64,000 bases of DNA from Mesorhizobium sp. 113-3-3 (GCF_016756495.1 NZ_AP023244.1:1-64000), one strand, 5' to 3'. Shown: positions 9,099 to 18,207, numbered from the stretch's first letter. Notes: generated by a model from the letters alone, not told the origin. Program-made: numbers and translations.

Positions 9099-9914
9099 AT
9101 GAGTGGGATTTCTCGCTTGGACACTCGATCGTTTGAGGCTCGTATCAGGCGCAAGGACATTCCCTCGGGAAGTCGCCTTATGAAGATTGGTAGGAACGCT
9201 TTGTCCGATGCAACTGCAACAGCCCGCAAACGCTCTTCCGGCCGGCTGTACATGCCGACGTCTGCTCGGCTGAGTGACGACGTGTACTCCAGGCTGAAAG
9301 AAGATATTTTGTCGGCCTCGTTGAAATCGGACGAGCGTCTTTACGAGACCACCGTGGCAGAGTCCTTCGGCGGATCCAGAACGCCGGTTCGCGAGGCTCT
9401 GTTGAGGCTGCTTGAAGAAGGGCTCTTGGTGCGACAGGGGCGGGCGTATGTGGTCAGTCGGATATCAGTTTCTGAGATGATCGACATCTATCGGGTTCGC
9501 CAGAACCTGGAGTGTCTCTCTGCCTCATTGGCCGCTGAATCGATCACCGATGCAGAGCTCAGCGAATTGAGAGCAATGATTGAGGCGATGAGAGCAGCAG
9601 CAGGGAGGCGAGATGGCAGCACGTTCAACCTTCTTGATTCTAGATTTCATTTGGCAATAGCCAAATCAACCGGCAATGAGGTTCTGACAGGCATCCTTAC
9701 AAAGCTTCACGAAAGGGTTTTGCTGGTTCGAAACTCAGTGGAGCGATTTCTGTCTCGCCTCGAGAATGCAAATCAAGAGCATGAGGCGATCTACAACGCA
9801 ATTCGGAGGCGGCAATCAACAATCGCGGTTGCCGAAATGAACTCTCACATTCAGTCGACGATCGAGTCGCTGAAAGCGTCTGGCATAGAGCTCGTAGAGG
9901 CTAATGAGCGATAA
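9099..9914 (+). CDS. GntR-family regulator, FCD (FadR-like) type
   Basis: 271 residues from ATG 9099; ATG 9180 is a strong alternative with GGGAAG seven bases upstream, removing 27 residues that precede the family core. A winged helix of GntR type (LSDDVYSRLKEDILSASL through SRTPVREALLRLLEEGLL) is followed by an all-helical FCD ligand domain with the metal-binding-like pattern D, FH and H (NLLDSRFHLAIA, NQEHEAIYNAI). Such regulators usually respond to small carboxylic acids. It overlaps the dehydrogenase gene by 11 bases, so it is co-transcribed with the catabolic genes it probably controls, and is divergent from the TPP enzyme. Confidence 0.92.
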   Translation: MSGISRLDTRSFEARIRRKDIPSGSRLMKIGRNALSDATATARKRSSGRLYMPTSARLSDDVYSRLKEDILSASLKSDERLYETTVAESFGGSRTPVREALLRLLEEGLLVRQGRAYVVSRISVSEMIDIYRVRQNLECLSASLAAESITDAELSELRAMIEAMRAAAGRRDGSTFNLLDSRFHLAIAKSTGNEVLTGILTKLHERVLLVRNSVERFLSRLENANQEHEAIYNAIRRRQSTIAVAEMNSHIQSTIESLKASGIELVEANER

Positions 9915-10878
9915 AATGACATGCGGTCTGAGCGGACAGTCGGCCAAGCCTTGCGTATTATTTCTCTGGGAGCAGGGAAATGCGCTCGAATGGAAATTCT
10001 TCATGGAAGGACTAATCGGGGATATCGACTTTCGTGTGTTTCCCGATGTTGGGGAGTGCGCCGACGTCGACTACATAATGACGTGGATGCCTCCAATCGG
10101 AGAGATTGAGAAATACCCCAACGCCAAGGCGATATTCTCCATTGGAGCTGGCGTTTCGCATATCCTGCGCGACCCGCACGTGCCGCAAGACATTCCCATC
10201 GTCCGTCTCACCGACGATGCGCTCAGTTTGGACATGTCGCTCTATGCTCTGCATTGGACATTACATTTTCACAGGGGGTTCGATCAATATCTGCGACAGA
10301 AGCAATCAAAGGTCTGGAAGCGGCATCCCTATCCAGGCAACGAGGATCGAAAAGTCGGTGTTCTTGGTCTCGGCGAAATTGGGGGGAAACTTGTCGAGAT
10401 GCTCCGGGATATGCACTTTGACGTTGGCGGGTGGAGTCGCTCAAAGAAGAATATCGAAGGTGTATCCTGCTTCGTTGGCGAGGAGGGCCTCGCTCAGCTT
10501 TTGAGCCGGAGCGAAATCCTTGTTTCCGTGCTGCCTCCTACTCCAGAAACCGCCAACCTATTGAATGAAGCTCGCCTGAGACTGATGCCGAAGGGCGCCT
10601 TTCTCATCAATATGGGGCGTGGCGAGGCGGTCGCAGATGATGATCTGTTGAAACTCATAGATGAGGGGCATCTGGCAGGCGCGGTCCTGGACGTTTTTCG
10701 CGAGGAGCCTTTGCCATCATTCAGCCCCTACTGGAGTCATCCTTCCGTAGTGGTAACGCCCCATGCTGCCGGACCGACAAGTGTGAAGTACGGGGCCAAA
10801 CGTATCGCTGAAAACATCATCAAGATGCAGTCGGGTCGTCCTCCTCATCCAGTCTACAATGCGATTCTTGGTTATTGA
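9904..10878 (+). CDS. D-2-hydroxyacid dehydrogenase, glyoxylate/hydroxypyruvate reductase A type
   Basis: 324 residues. The NAD(P) fold motif VGVLGLGEIGGKLVEML is at residues 151-167; the catalytic Arg is in INMGRGEAV, the Glu in DVFREEPLP and the His in TPHAAGPT. The short catalytic domain resembles GhrA rather than SerA. It should interconvert a 2-oxo acid and a D-2-hydroxy acid in the cytosol. The start overlaps the gntR stop by 11 bases. With the downstream FAD oxidase (hydroxyacid to oxoacid) and aminotransferase it fits a pathway through 2-oxo acids; the specific substrate is not readable. Confidence 0.9.
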   Translation: MSDKMTCGLSGQSAKPCVLFLWEQGNALEWKFFMEGLIGDIDFRVFPDVGECADVDYIMTWMPPIGEIEKYPNAKAIFSIGAGVSHILRDPHVPQDIPIVRLTDDALSLDMSLYALHWTLHFHRGFDQYLRQKQSKVWKRHPYPGNEDRKVGVLGLGEIGGKLVEMLRDMHFDVGGWSRSKKNIEGVSCFVGEEGLAQLLSRSEILVSVLPPTPETANLLNEARLRLMPKGAFLINMGRGEAVADDDLLKLIDEGHLAGAVLDVFREEPLPSFSPYWSHPSVVVTPHAAGPTSVKYGAKRIAENIIKMQSGRPPHPVYNAILGY

Positions 10879-10898
10879 GGCGATAACTACAAATCTCG

Positions 10899-10926
10899 GC
10901 AGGGTCATATAAAACATGCACCCTGC
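10899..10926. repeat. Small inverted repeat between dehydrogenase and oxidase genes
   Basis: GCAGGGT (10899-10905) and ACCCTGC (10920-10926) can pair around a 14-base loop, 20 bases after the dehydrogenase stop. No T-run follows. It may be an attenuating hairpin or an operator in the 215-base gap before the next gene. Confidence 0.35.
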
Positions 10927-11093
10927 GATGTTTGACTATGATGTTAAGGCGTTTACGTCTTCCTTCAAAGTCGGTTTGAGATACCTGACGCTTAGCAAGA
11001 CGCTCTGGAAACAGTCCTTCAGCCTCATCAGGCTTTCTGGCGTGTGATTTACGCTCGTGTATTTGTGGCACAAGGCATCGGCTAGCAATAAGG

Positions 11094-12527
11094 ATGTCAA
11101 GAATGAGCAAGACAAATGAAGATCAAATTGAGCAGCTAAGGCAGCTATTGGGCAATGACGGCGTTCTTACCGGGAACGATTGCTTGCCTTATGAGTCCGG
11201 CGCCCGGTTCGATGTGGGAAAAGCAGCATTCGTGCTTCGGCCTACGACGGTATCGGAACTATCTGCTGCCGTTAGCTTTTGCGTGCGAAACTCGATCCCC
11301 ATCATTCCACAATCAGCAAACACGGGGGTTGTAGCCGGGTCAACGCCTGATCCAAGCGGGACCCAAGCAGTGGTTAGCCTCGAGCGTCTCCGCAATCGCT
11401 TCGAGATTGATGCCGAGAACCGGTCGGTTCATCTGGACGCGGGCTATCGGTTATCCGAGCTAAATGTTCGGTTGGAGCAGCATGGCCTTTTCTTCCCGAT
11501 CGATCTTGGCGCTGACCCCTTTGTCGGAGGCATGATCGCAACTAACACGGGTGGTGCGCGCTTCATCCGTTATGGGGACGTTCGGCGAAACACCCTTGGC
11601 CTCACGGTCGTTTTCGCGGATGAGAACGGTTCCGTGGTGAAGCTCGGGTCAGCTCTTCGCAAAAGCAACGTAGGGGTCGACTGGAAACAGCTTTTTATCG
11701 GCACCTGTGGTGTTTTTGGTATCGTGGCGGAATGTGTGCTCAATCTGGAGCCTGTGCCTCGGCAAGTAGCAACAGCACTATTGGTGCCGAAAAGTCTCGA
11801 CGCTGTCCTCCCTCTACTCGATCTAATTGAAAGGAGAGCCGGGCCTAGCCTTTCGGCGTTTGAGGGCATGTCGGGGAACGCAATAGCGGCTGCATTGGCA
11901 CACGTGCCCCGACTTAAGAACCCATTTTCCCGACGCGAGTACCCCGAGTACGCTATTTTAGTCGAGATCTCTCGAGTTTGGGAAGCTCAACAAAGTGAGA
12001 TTCCCATAGGCGAACAGCTGCACACTATCCTGTCCGAGCTCTGGGATAGCAATAATGAGTTACTGGACGACGTTCTCGTCGGCCCATCGCACGAGCTTTG
12101 GGCCCTGAGGCATGCGATCTCCGAAGGGGTGAAAGCTGTTGGCAAACTAGTGGCGCTTGATATCGCCTTCAAGCGTGGCGACGTCATGCGCTTCCTAAAA
12201 CGAATGAGGACCGAACTTCCAGCGGCCTTCCCGGACGTCCGAATTTGCGAGTTCGGCCATATTGGTGATGGGGGCGTTCATTTCAATTTGGTGGTCGACC
12301 GTGACAGCGCCAATGCGTCCGACCCGGACTATGAGAGCCGAATACGATCGCAGGTCTATAACATTGTCGTAAACGAATATGGCGGGAGCTTCAGCGCAGA
12401 GCATAATATAGGAAGAAAAAACCAGGTATATTTTGATCGATTTACAGACGATAACTTAAAGAGATTGTCTGCGGCGTTGAAAAATGCGTCGTCACCGAGC
12501 CCATTGGGCGTCCCGGTTTTGTGGTAG
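11094..12527 (+). CDS. FAD-binding oxidase/dehydrogenase, GlcD / D-2-hydroxyglutarate dehydrogenase type
   Basis: 477 residues. The N-terminal FAD_binding_4 (PCMH/VAO) domain has the PTTVSELSAAVSFC and IIPQSANTGVVAGSTP regions and GGMIATNTGG near residue 145. A C-terminal FAD-oxidase domain ends with FGHIGDGGVHFN and EHNIGR, carrying the His residues and metal-binding pattern of D-lactate/D-2-hydroxyglutarate dehydrogenases. It would oxidise a D-2-hydroxy acid to the 2-oxo acid and pass electrons to ETF or quinone. ATG 11103 is better spaced from the AAGG at 11090 than ATG 11094. It follows the NAD-dependent dehydrogenase in the same direction. Confidence 0.88.
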   Translation: MSRMSKTNEDQIEQLRQLLGNDGVLTGNDCLPYESGARFDVGKAAFVLRPTTVSELSAAVSFCVRNSIPIIPQSANTGVVAGSTPDPSGTQAVVSLERLRNRFEIDAENRSVHLDAGYRLSELNVRLEQHGLFFPIDLGADPFVGGMIATNTGGARFIRYGDVRRNTLGLTVVFADENGSVVKLGSALRKSNVGVDWKQLFIGTCGVFGIVAECVLNLEPVPRQVATALLVPKSLDAVLPLLDLIERRAGPSLSAFEGMSGNAIAAALAHVPRLKNPFSRREYPEYAILVEISRVWEAQQSEIPIGEQLHTILSELWDSNNELLDDVLVGPSHELWALRHAISEGVKAVGKLVALDIAFKRGDVMRFLKRMRTELPAAFPDVRICEFGHIGDGGVHFNLVVDRDSANASDPDYESRIRSQVYNIVVNEYGGSFSAEHNIGRKNQVYFDRFTDDNLKRLSAALKNASSPSPLGVPVLW

Positions 12528-12571
12528 TGAGACCACTTATCAGAAGCCTCATAACTGGAGCATAGATCAAT

Positions 12572-13804
12572 ATGGGCGTCGCAACAAATTCTGTGGCCTC
12601 GGTCTTCCGGCCGTCCTCGGCGCTTTCGAAAATAGGTCCATCGGCAATTACGCGAATGACTGCTGCCACTGCCGAGTTACAGCGCCAAGGGCGGCAGATC
12701 GCCAGGATGCACTTGGGTGAGCCCGATTTTGGCACGCCGGAGAATATTGTCGAAGCCGCCATTCGCGCAATGCGAGCTGGAGATACACATTACACTGCGC
12801 TCGACGGCACACCCGAGGTCAAATCTGCGGTGCAAGAGAAATTTTCACGAGAGAACGGCATCCACTTCGAAAGTGACCAAATCGTCGTTACGTCGGGCGC
12901 GAAGATGGCGCTGTTCAGCGCCTTTTTCGCGACTCTTAATCCAGGAGACGAAGTTATCCTCCCGGCACCCTATTGGGTGAGCTACAGCGACATCGTCGAA
13001 ATGATGGGCGCAAGGGCAGTGGTCCTGCCGACGTACGCGAAGGACGGCTTCAGACTGCTGGCCGAGGACCTAGAGCGGGCGATCACGCCGAATACCCGCT
13101 GGCTGCTCATCAACTCCCCCTCCAACCCATCTGGAGCGGTCTATCGGAAGTCGGATTATGAACCGATCCTAGAGGTGATTGAGCGACATCCGCACGTCTG
13201 GCTCATGGTCGACGACATGTACGAACATATTATCTTCCAGGATGAGCCGTTCGTCACTCCAGCTCAGCTGCGCCCGGATTTGCAGAGCCGCATCCTTACA
13301 ATCAACGGCGTCTCGAAAGCATATGCGATGACCGGATGGCGCATCGGCTATGCAGGCGGACCGGCGCCTCTCATGAAGGCGATTAAGGCGGTTCTAAGCC
13401 AGTCCACCTCTTGCCCATGTTCAATTGCGCAAGCGGCCGCTGCCGAGGCCTTGCGGGGACCGCAAGACTCTCTACGGCGCTACTTGGGTGAATACCGGGC
13501 CCGGCGCGATCTTGTGATGACTGAGCTGTCGCATTGCCCGGATCTGAAAGCGATCGAGCCCGATGGAACCTTCTACGCGTTCGTCGATTGGCGGGCGTTG
13601 TTCGGAAAATCGACACCAAGGGGTGAGACGTTGACCGACGATGAAGACCTTTGCCAGTATCTTCTCCACGACTGCGGGGTCTCAATCGTACCCGGATTGG
13701 CGTTCGGAACCCCAAGCTTTTTTCGTATTTCTTTCGCCAGTTCGGAAGCCGAATTGCGTTTGGGCATGGCTCGCATTCGAGAAGGTTGCGCCGCCCTCAT
13801 GTAA
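12572..13804 (+). CDS. Class I/II PLP aminotransferase (aspartate aminotransferase family)
   Basis: 410 residues. It has the LGEPDFGTPENI substrate-binding region, NSPSNPSGAVY, the Tyr in VDDMYEH and the PLP Lys in INGVSKAYAMTGWRIGY, all hallmarks of the AspC/TyrB-like Ib subgroup. It transfers an amino group between an amino acid and a 2-oxo acid. It lies 44 bases after the FAD oxidase and is probably the last gene of the gntR operon, linking amino acids to the 2-oxo acid used by the TPP enzyme and dehydrogenases. The substrate cannot be fixed from sequence. Confidence 0.9.
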   Translation: MGVATNSVASVFRPSSALSKIGPSAITRMTAATAELQRQGRQIARMHLGEPDFGTPENIVEAAIRAMRAGDTHYTALDGTPEVKSAVQEKFSRENGIHFESDQIVVTSGAKMALFSAFFATLNPGDEVILPAPYWVSYSDIVEMMGARAVVLPTYAKDGFRLLAEDLERAITPNTRWLLINSPSNPSGAVYRKSDYEPILEVIERHPHVWLMVDDMYEHIIFQDEPFVTPAQLRPDLQSRILTINGVSKAYAMTGWRIGYAGGPAPLMKAIKAVLSQSTSCPCSIAQAAAAEALRGPQDSLRRYLGEYRARRDLVMTELSHCPDLKAIEPDGTFYAFVDWRALFGKSTPRGETLTDDEDLCQYLLHDCGVSIVPGLAFGTPSFFRISFASSEAELRLGMARIREGCAALM

Positions 13805-14139
13805 CCCTCGGCGGTCAGCGTTCGCCCGGTCGGAGTTGGTCAGGGATGCGCAGCCCGGGTGGGCGCGGATCACGGTTGAAGCGTCAGGACTGCCGGATGT
13901 TTCGATGTTTGTCATCCATCCGTTCTGATAGCTCCTGCCGGCGAAGCGGGAAACACCACGGTGTTGCTGAGGATGACCGTTTCGGGGAGTGCTAGGACAC
14001 GTGACTAGGTGAGAAGTGCCATACGCACGGTAATACATGCTCCAATGAGCCCTCGTGATTGCGGATCGGCTGGGACCAAACGACCTGGCTAAGAATTGCG
14101 CTGCTGCGTAACTTATTATTACGCACTAACTTTCATCTC
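13805..14139. other. Intergenic region without a recognisable gene
   Basis: Separates the convergent aminotransferase and LysR genes. No convincing coding frame. It contains the palindrome at 14105-14125 listed separately. Confidence 0.5.
14105..14125. promoter_or_regulatory. Palindrome TGCGTAA-N7-TTACGCA, candidate LysR operator (downstream site)
   Basis: Perfect 7-base arms with a 7-base spacer, 15 bases beyond the lysR stop codon. The inner GCGTAA-N7-TTACGC matches exactly the site at 15119-15137 upstream of the same lysR gene, so a shared binding protein is plausible. What promoter it would serve here is unclear. Confidence 0.45.
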
Positions 14140-15111
14140 CTAACTTTGCGGCGAGGTCCTTTGGGTGCTTTCGACTTCGACGGGCGTAAGCTCTTTGAGG
14201 AGCCAATCACTGAACTCCCTTACAGATTGAGAAGGAGTGGCCCCATGCCGCTGGCACAAGAAATACATACCCTGCTGCACCCTTGGCGCTTCGAGCGCCG
14301 GAACTAGAACCCCGCCTGCAAGAAACTGCTCCATCAGCGGGGGGCCGAGCAGCCCCACGCCTTGCCCGTCCAGCACCGCCTGCACGAAATTTACAAAGGA
14401 GTCATATGTGCTCATTCCCGTAGGGGGGGACTCCAACATTCCAACTTGATGGAAATATGCTGTCCAAGACGAGGTGGAATCGACCGCGGCCTCGTATTCT
14501 AGAAGCGGAACACGACATAGATCCGCCAGGGACTTGAACGGCCCGTGAGTTGCAAGGAAGGCTCTATTGCAAAGCGGACTTACCCAATTCGGCTGCAACT
14601 CCGTGTTTACCGTTCCGGGCCACGACCCGGATCCGTAACGTATCGCGATATCCACGTCCGATGCCGACAAGTTGATGATTTCTTGGGTGGTAAGTAGACG
14701 AAAATGTACATTGGGCTTTATGCGCTTGTACTTTCCAATAATCGGCATCAGCCAGTAGGTAGCGACGCCTGCGGTCGTAGATATGCTGATGAGGCTCTCG
14801 GTGTTGGTGTTCATCAGCGCTTCAATTTCTTCGAAGATCGAACGGAAGGCACCGGAAATGACGCGGGAAAGTCGCTTCCCGGACCTCGTCAGATCCACGT
14901 GGCTTTGCCCGCGCACGAAGAGATCGAAGCCCAGTTGGAGTTCAAGTTGCCTTACCTGCCGCGACACCGCGACACGGCTGACATTCAACTCTTTGCCCGC
15001 TTCGGTTAAACTGCCTTTTCGCGCCGCAGCCTCAAAGGCGAGCAGCGCTCTTGGTGAGGGGAAATATCGCAGCTTGCGAGGCAGGTCCTGTCTCCGAGGA
15101 ACGCCGATCAA
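14140..15111 (-). CDS. LysR-family regulator, GcvA type
   Basis: 323 residues if it starts at TTG 15111; no ATG lies before the conserved SPRALLAFEAAARKGS motif. The N-terminal winged helix (residues 18-80, with EAGKELNVSRVAVSRQVRQL) precedes a periplasmic-binding-like effector domain with the GcvA-type stretch VDIAIRYGSGSWPG. It is divergent from a quaternary-amine ABC importer 107 bases away. A palindrome at 15119-15137 sits just before the start, suggesting autoregulation and control of the importer. Confidence 0.9.
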   Translation of the reverse strand: MIGVPRRQDLPRKLRYFPSPRALLAFEAAARKGSLTEAGKELNVSRVAVSRQVRQLELQLGFDLFVRGQSHVDLTRSGKRLSRVISGAFRSIFEEIEALMNTNTESLISISTTAGVATYWLMPIIGKYKRIKPNVHFRLLTTQEIINLSASDVDIAIRYGSGSWPGTVNTELQPNWVSPLCNRAFLATHGPFKSLADLCRVPLLEYEAAVDSTSSWTAYFHQVGMLESPPTGMSTYDSFVNFVQAVLDGQGVGLLGPPLMEQFLAGGVLVPALEAPRVQQGMYFLCQRHGATPSQSVREFSDWLLKELTPVEVESTQRTSPQS

Positions 15112-15118
15112 TCAGGCA

Positions 15119-15137
15119 GCGTAACACCTGGTTACGC
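15119..15137. promoter_or_regulatory. Palindrome GCGTAAC-N5-GTTACGC, candidate LysR operator
   Basis: A perfect 7-base dyad 8 bases upstream of the lysR start and 80 bases upstream of the ABC ATPase start. LysR proteins typically bind T-N11-A dyads, and GCGTAA-N7-TTACGC fits that size. The same geometry occurs beside the other GcvA-type lysR gene (34198-34218). Confidence 0.55.
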
Positions 15138-15217
15138 GCAGTGCTACTTTTTTTTCGTTTAAAAACGGCGAATGCTGTGCGAGCGTTGGTATCTAGCCAT
15201 GAGCCGGGGGAAATTTT

Positions 15218-16261
15218 TTGGTCGCGCACGCACCGGGCAGGAAAATCATTGAGTGCCGAAACCTTTGGAAGATTTTTGGCAGGCGCCCCTCCGAGGCTCT
15301 GAAGGCTGCGCAGGCGGCAAACGTCTGCAAGCAGGAAGCGTTCGAAAGGCTCGGCTGCGTGATCGGAGTCGCTGACGCGAGCTTTACGGTTCAGGAACAA
15401 GAGATTTTCTGCATAATGGGACTATCCGGTTCGGGGAAGTCCACAATTGTCCGTCACATCAACCGGCTGATTGAACCAACCGCTGGGCAAGTCATCGTAT
15501 CCGGGCAGGACGTAATGTCCCTTACAGATAGGGCGCTCCGGGGACTACGTGCCCGCAAAATCGGTATGGTGTTCCAGCACGTTGCTCTCTGGCCACACAA
15601 ATCGATCGCGCAGAACGTATCCTTTCCCTTGGAAATACAAGGAAAAGACATGGCAACGTCGGCGGCCGCAGCAGAAGACGCTCTTTCCCGCGTTGGGCTG
15701 TCAGGATGGGGACAACGCTATCCTGATGAACTTTCGGGAGGAATGCAGCAGCGTGTGGGTCTGGCACGAGCCATGGCGGCTGATCCCGAAATCCTTCTTA
15801 TGGACGAGCCTTTTAGCGCGCTCGATCCGCTTATCCGCCGCGACCTGCAGAACGAGTTTCTGCGCCTGTCTCAGGAAACCCTGAAGACCACCGTCTTTAT
15901 TACGCACGATTTGGAAGAAGCCATGCGCATCGGCAACCGCATTGCCATTATGAAAGACGGTCGCATCGAGCAGATTGGCACCCCCGAGGACATCGTCCTG
16001 CGCCCGGAGACCGATTATGTTGCGCGTTTCGTGAGTTCAATTTCCACGCTGAAATTCCTTTCGGCGTCGGAGATCTTGCGACAAGGCGAAGTAGCTGGCG
16101 ATATGCCAATACGCGGTCCGCGGACTCCTCTGCCCGAATTGCTGGCCGCGCTGACAGCGGGCGCTTCCCACGTAGTAATCCAGGATGGAGACGAGGTGCT
16201 TGGCCGGGTAGGGGCGGCGGAAGTGATTTCCGCGCTTCAAGCGGATCTAAAGCGAGGCTGA
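15218..16261 (+). CDS. Quaternary amine (glycine betaine/choline-type) ABC transporter ATPase
   Basis: 347 residues from TTG 15218, with GGGGG eight bases upstream; no ATG in this frame precedes the conserved region. Walker A GLSGSGKST is at about 69-77, the Q-loop in MVFQHVALWPH, the signature LSGGMQQRVGLARA and Walker B ILLMDEPFSALD. The insert before Walker A (about residues 22-50) and SALDPLIRRDLQ are typical of ProV/OpuAA-like ATPases. The C-terminal 75 residues form a short regulatory region. First gene of a four-gene importer operon divergent from lysR. Confidence 0.93.
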   Translation: MVAHAPGRKIIECRNLWKIFGRRPSEALKAAQAANVCKQEAFERLGCVIGVADASFTVQEQEIFCIMGLSGSGKSTIVRHINRLIEPTAGQVIVSGQDVMSLTDRALRGLRARKIGMVFQHVALWPHKSIAQNVSFPLEIQGKDMATSAAAAEDALSRVGLSGWGQRYPDELSGGMQQRVGLARAMAADPEILLMDEPFSALDPLIRRDLQNEFLRLSQETLKTTVFITHDLEEAMRIGNRIAIMKDGRIEQIGTPEDIVLRPETDYVARFVSSISTLKFLSASEILRQGEVAGDMPIRGPRTPLPELLAALTAGASHVVIQDGDEVLGRVGAAEVISALQADLKRG

Positions 16262-16264
16262 GCC

Positions 16265-17137
16265 GTGGATATGTTGCTCAACCCCTTCCATCATTTCACA
16301 ATCCCCTTCGGCTATTGGGCAGCGACTTTCATCGGTCTAGTGGTGGACAGGAGTCGCGACACTCTAGTCGCTGCCAAACTTCCAATACACGTCTTCCTCG
16401 AAGCCATTCGCGACCTTTTGTTATCCGTGCCGCCAAGCATTGGCATCTTGGTTGTTACGGCCGCTGGTTATCTGCTCGGCGGGGTGAGGCTCGCTGCTTT
16501 GGGATTCTTCTGCCTGGTGGGGATTGGGTTGATCGGGATGTGGAGCGATGCGATGACGACGTTGGCTATCGTACTCGTGGCCGTAGTGATTTGCGTCATC
16601 GTCGGCTTGCCGCTCGGCATTCTCGCCGCCCGCAGTGAACCTCTCTATCGGCTTTTGCGTCCAATTCTAGATCTCATGCAGGCAACCCCTTCTTTCGTCT
16701 ACCTAGTGCCCATAGTGATGCTATTCGGCATAGGTGATGTGCCTGGGGTTATCGTAACCTGCTTTTTTGCCATCGCGCCGCTAATCAGACTTACCATCCT
16801 TGGCATACGGCAAGTACGAGCGGACCTAGTAGAGGCCGCGCGGGCGTTTGGAGCAAGTGAGCTGCGAGTGCTCTATGATATCCAACTGTCACTCGCGCGC
16901 CCCACTATTCTGGCGGGCTTGAATCAAACCGTCCTCATGTCGTTGTCCATGGCGGTGGTGGCCTCGATGATCTCGGTAGCGGGGCTCGGGCGGGTAGTCC
17001 TCGAAGGCATCGGACGGCTCGATTTCGGCAGGGCGACTGTCGGTGGATTGGGCATCGTGCTGACTGCGATACTGGTCGATCGATACGTACAGGCGCTGGG
17101 CGCGGCGCGTCCCCGGCCGGCTCGGGAGAATGCTTGA
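16265..17137 (+). CDS. Quaternary amine ABC transporter permease (ProW-like), first copy
   Basis: 290 residues from GTG 16265, three bases after the ATPase stop. Several hydrophobic membrane segments enclose the permease core with QATPSFVYLVPIVMLFGIG and the EAA-type loop EAARAFGASELRVLYDIQL. ProW-like proteins form the channel of glycine betaine/proline betaine importers. It overlaps the next permease gene by four bases (ATGA). The two adjacent permeases are paralogues, so the channel may be a heterodimer. Confidence 0.92.
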   Translation: MDMLLNPFHHFTIPFGYWAATFIGLVVDRSRDTLVAAKLPIHVFLEAIRDLLLSVPPSIGILVVTAAGYLLGGVRLAALGFFCLVGIGLIGMWSDAMTTLAIVLVAVVICVIVGLPLGILAARSEPLYRLLRPILDLMQATPSFVYLVPIVMLFGIGDVPGVIVTCFFAIAPLIRLTILGIRQVRADLVEAARAFGASELRVLYDIQLSLARPTILAGLNQTVLMSLSMAVVASMISVAGLGRVVLEGIGRLDFGRATVGGLGIVLTAILVDRYVQALGAARPRPARENA

Positions 17138-18207
17138 TGGACGCGTCGGCGCTCATGGATCCCTTTGCGTCGGTTCAACTGCCGCTCGCTGATATGGCCA
17201 ACGACTACATGCGTTGGCTCACGTCGAATTTGCGAGGAGTTTTCCAGCTAGCCAAGGTACCTATCGAGTGGGGGCTCGATCTGACGGAGCATGGATTGCG
17301 CAGGGCGCCCCAGACACTTGTAATCCTAAGCCTTGCCCTTTTTGCGTGGCAGGTCGTGAGCCTTCGGGTGGCCGCAATAAGTGTTTGCGCGATGACCACG
17401 ATTGGGCTCATCGGGGCTTGGGATGAGGCGATGACAACGCTCGCGGTGCTTATTACTGCCGTGATTCTGGTCACCATCGTTGGATTGCCGCTGGGGATAC
17501 TCTGTTCGCGTTCAGAACGACTCTGGAGCATCGTCCGGCCGAGCCTCGATTTCATGCAGACGATCCCCTCCTTCACCTATCTCGTTCCGGTGATCCTCCT
17601 CTTCGGGATCGGCAACGTGCCCGGCGTGATCGTGACCGCTTTCTATAGTATGCCACCGCTTGTTCGGCTGACGAACTTGGGCCTCAGGGAAGTCGACCCT
17701 AAGTTTGTCGAAGCCGCGGACGCCTTCGGGGTTTTGCCAACGAGGCGACTGTGGTCCATTGACCTGCCACTTGCCCGGCCCACGATCATGGCCGGGATAA
17801 ATCAGACAGTGATGCTGTCGCTCTCGATGAGCGTCGTGGCTTCGATGATCTCGGTGGCGGGCCTCGGGCAAGTTGTATTGGTCGGCATAAGTCAGCTTGA
17901 TCTCGGCCGCGCCTTCGTCGGCGGTCTCAGCATCGTGTTGATGGCGATCACAGTCGATCGGATTACGCAGGGCTTCGGCTACACGCGTCGCGATCGTGGG
18001 AACAAGGACCTCTGGGAGCAGGGTCCCATTGGATGGCTCCGCGGAATGCGGAGTCAGAATTCAGCGGAACATTCAAAAAGGAGGAAGCACAATGCGCATG
18101 AAACTACTCTTGACGATGACGGCTCTGATACTAGCCACGCCGGCGGCTCAAGCCAAGACCGTCCACCCGATCAGCTCCGGGCAGATGGGCGAGCGGGTCA
18201 TCTATGA
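17134..18207 (+). CDS. Quaternary amine ABC transporter permease (ProW-like), second copy
   Basis: 357 residues as read. The core (TMs and QTIPSFTYLVPVILLFGIG, EAADAFGVLPTRRLWSIDL) parallels the preceding permease. The last 39 residues are unlike any permease tail and overlap the start of the binding-protein gene at 18092 by 116 bases, so the reading frame has probably lost its native stop through a small indel near 18000-18060, or the C-terminus is simply extended. Function in transport is otherwise expected to be retained. Confidence 0.88.
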   Translation: MMDASALMDPFASVQLPLADMANDYMRWLTSNLRGVFQLAKVPIEWGLDLTEHGLRRAPQTLVILSLALFAWQVVSLRVAAISVCAMTTIGLIGAWDEAMTTLAVLITAVILVTIVGLPLGILCSRSERLWSIVRPSLDFMQTIPSFTYLVPVILLFGIGNVPGVIVTAFYSMPPLVRLTNLGLREVDPKFVEAADAFGVLPTRRLWSIDLPLARPTIMAGINQTVMLSLSMSVVASMISVAGLGQVVLVGISQLDLGRAFVGGLSIVLMAITVDRITQGFGYTRRDRGNKDLWEQGPIGWLRGMRSQNSAEHSKRRKHNAHETTLDDDGSDTSHAGGSSQDRPPDQLRADGRAGHL

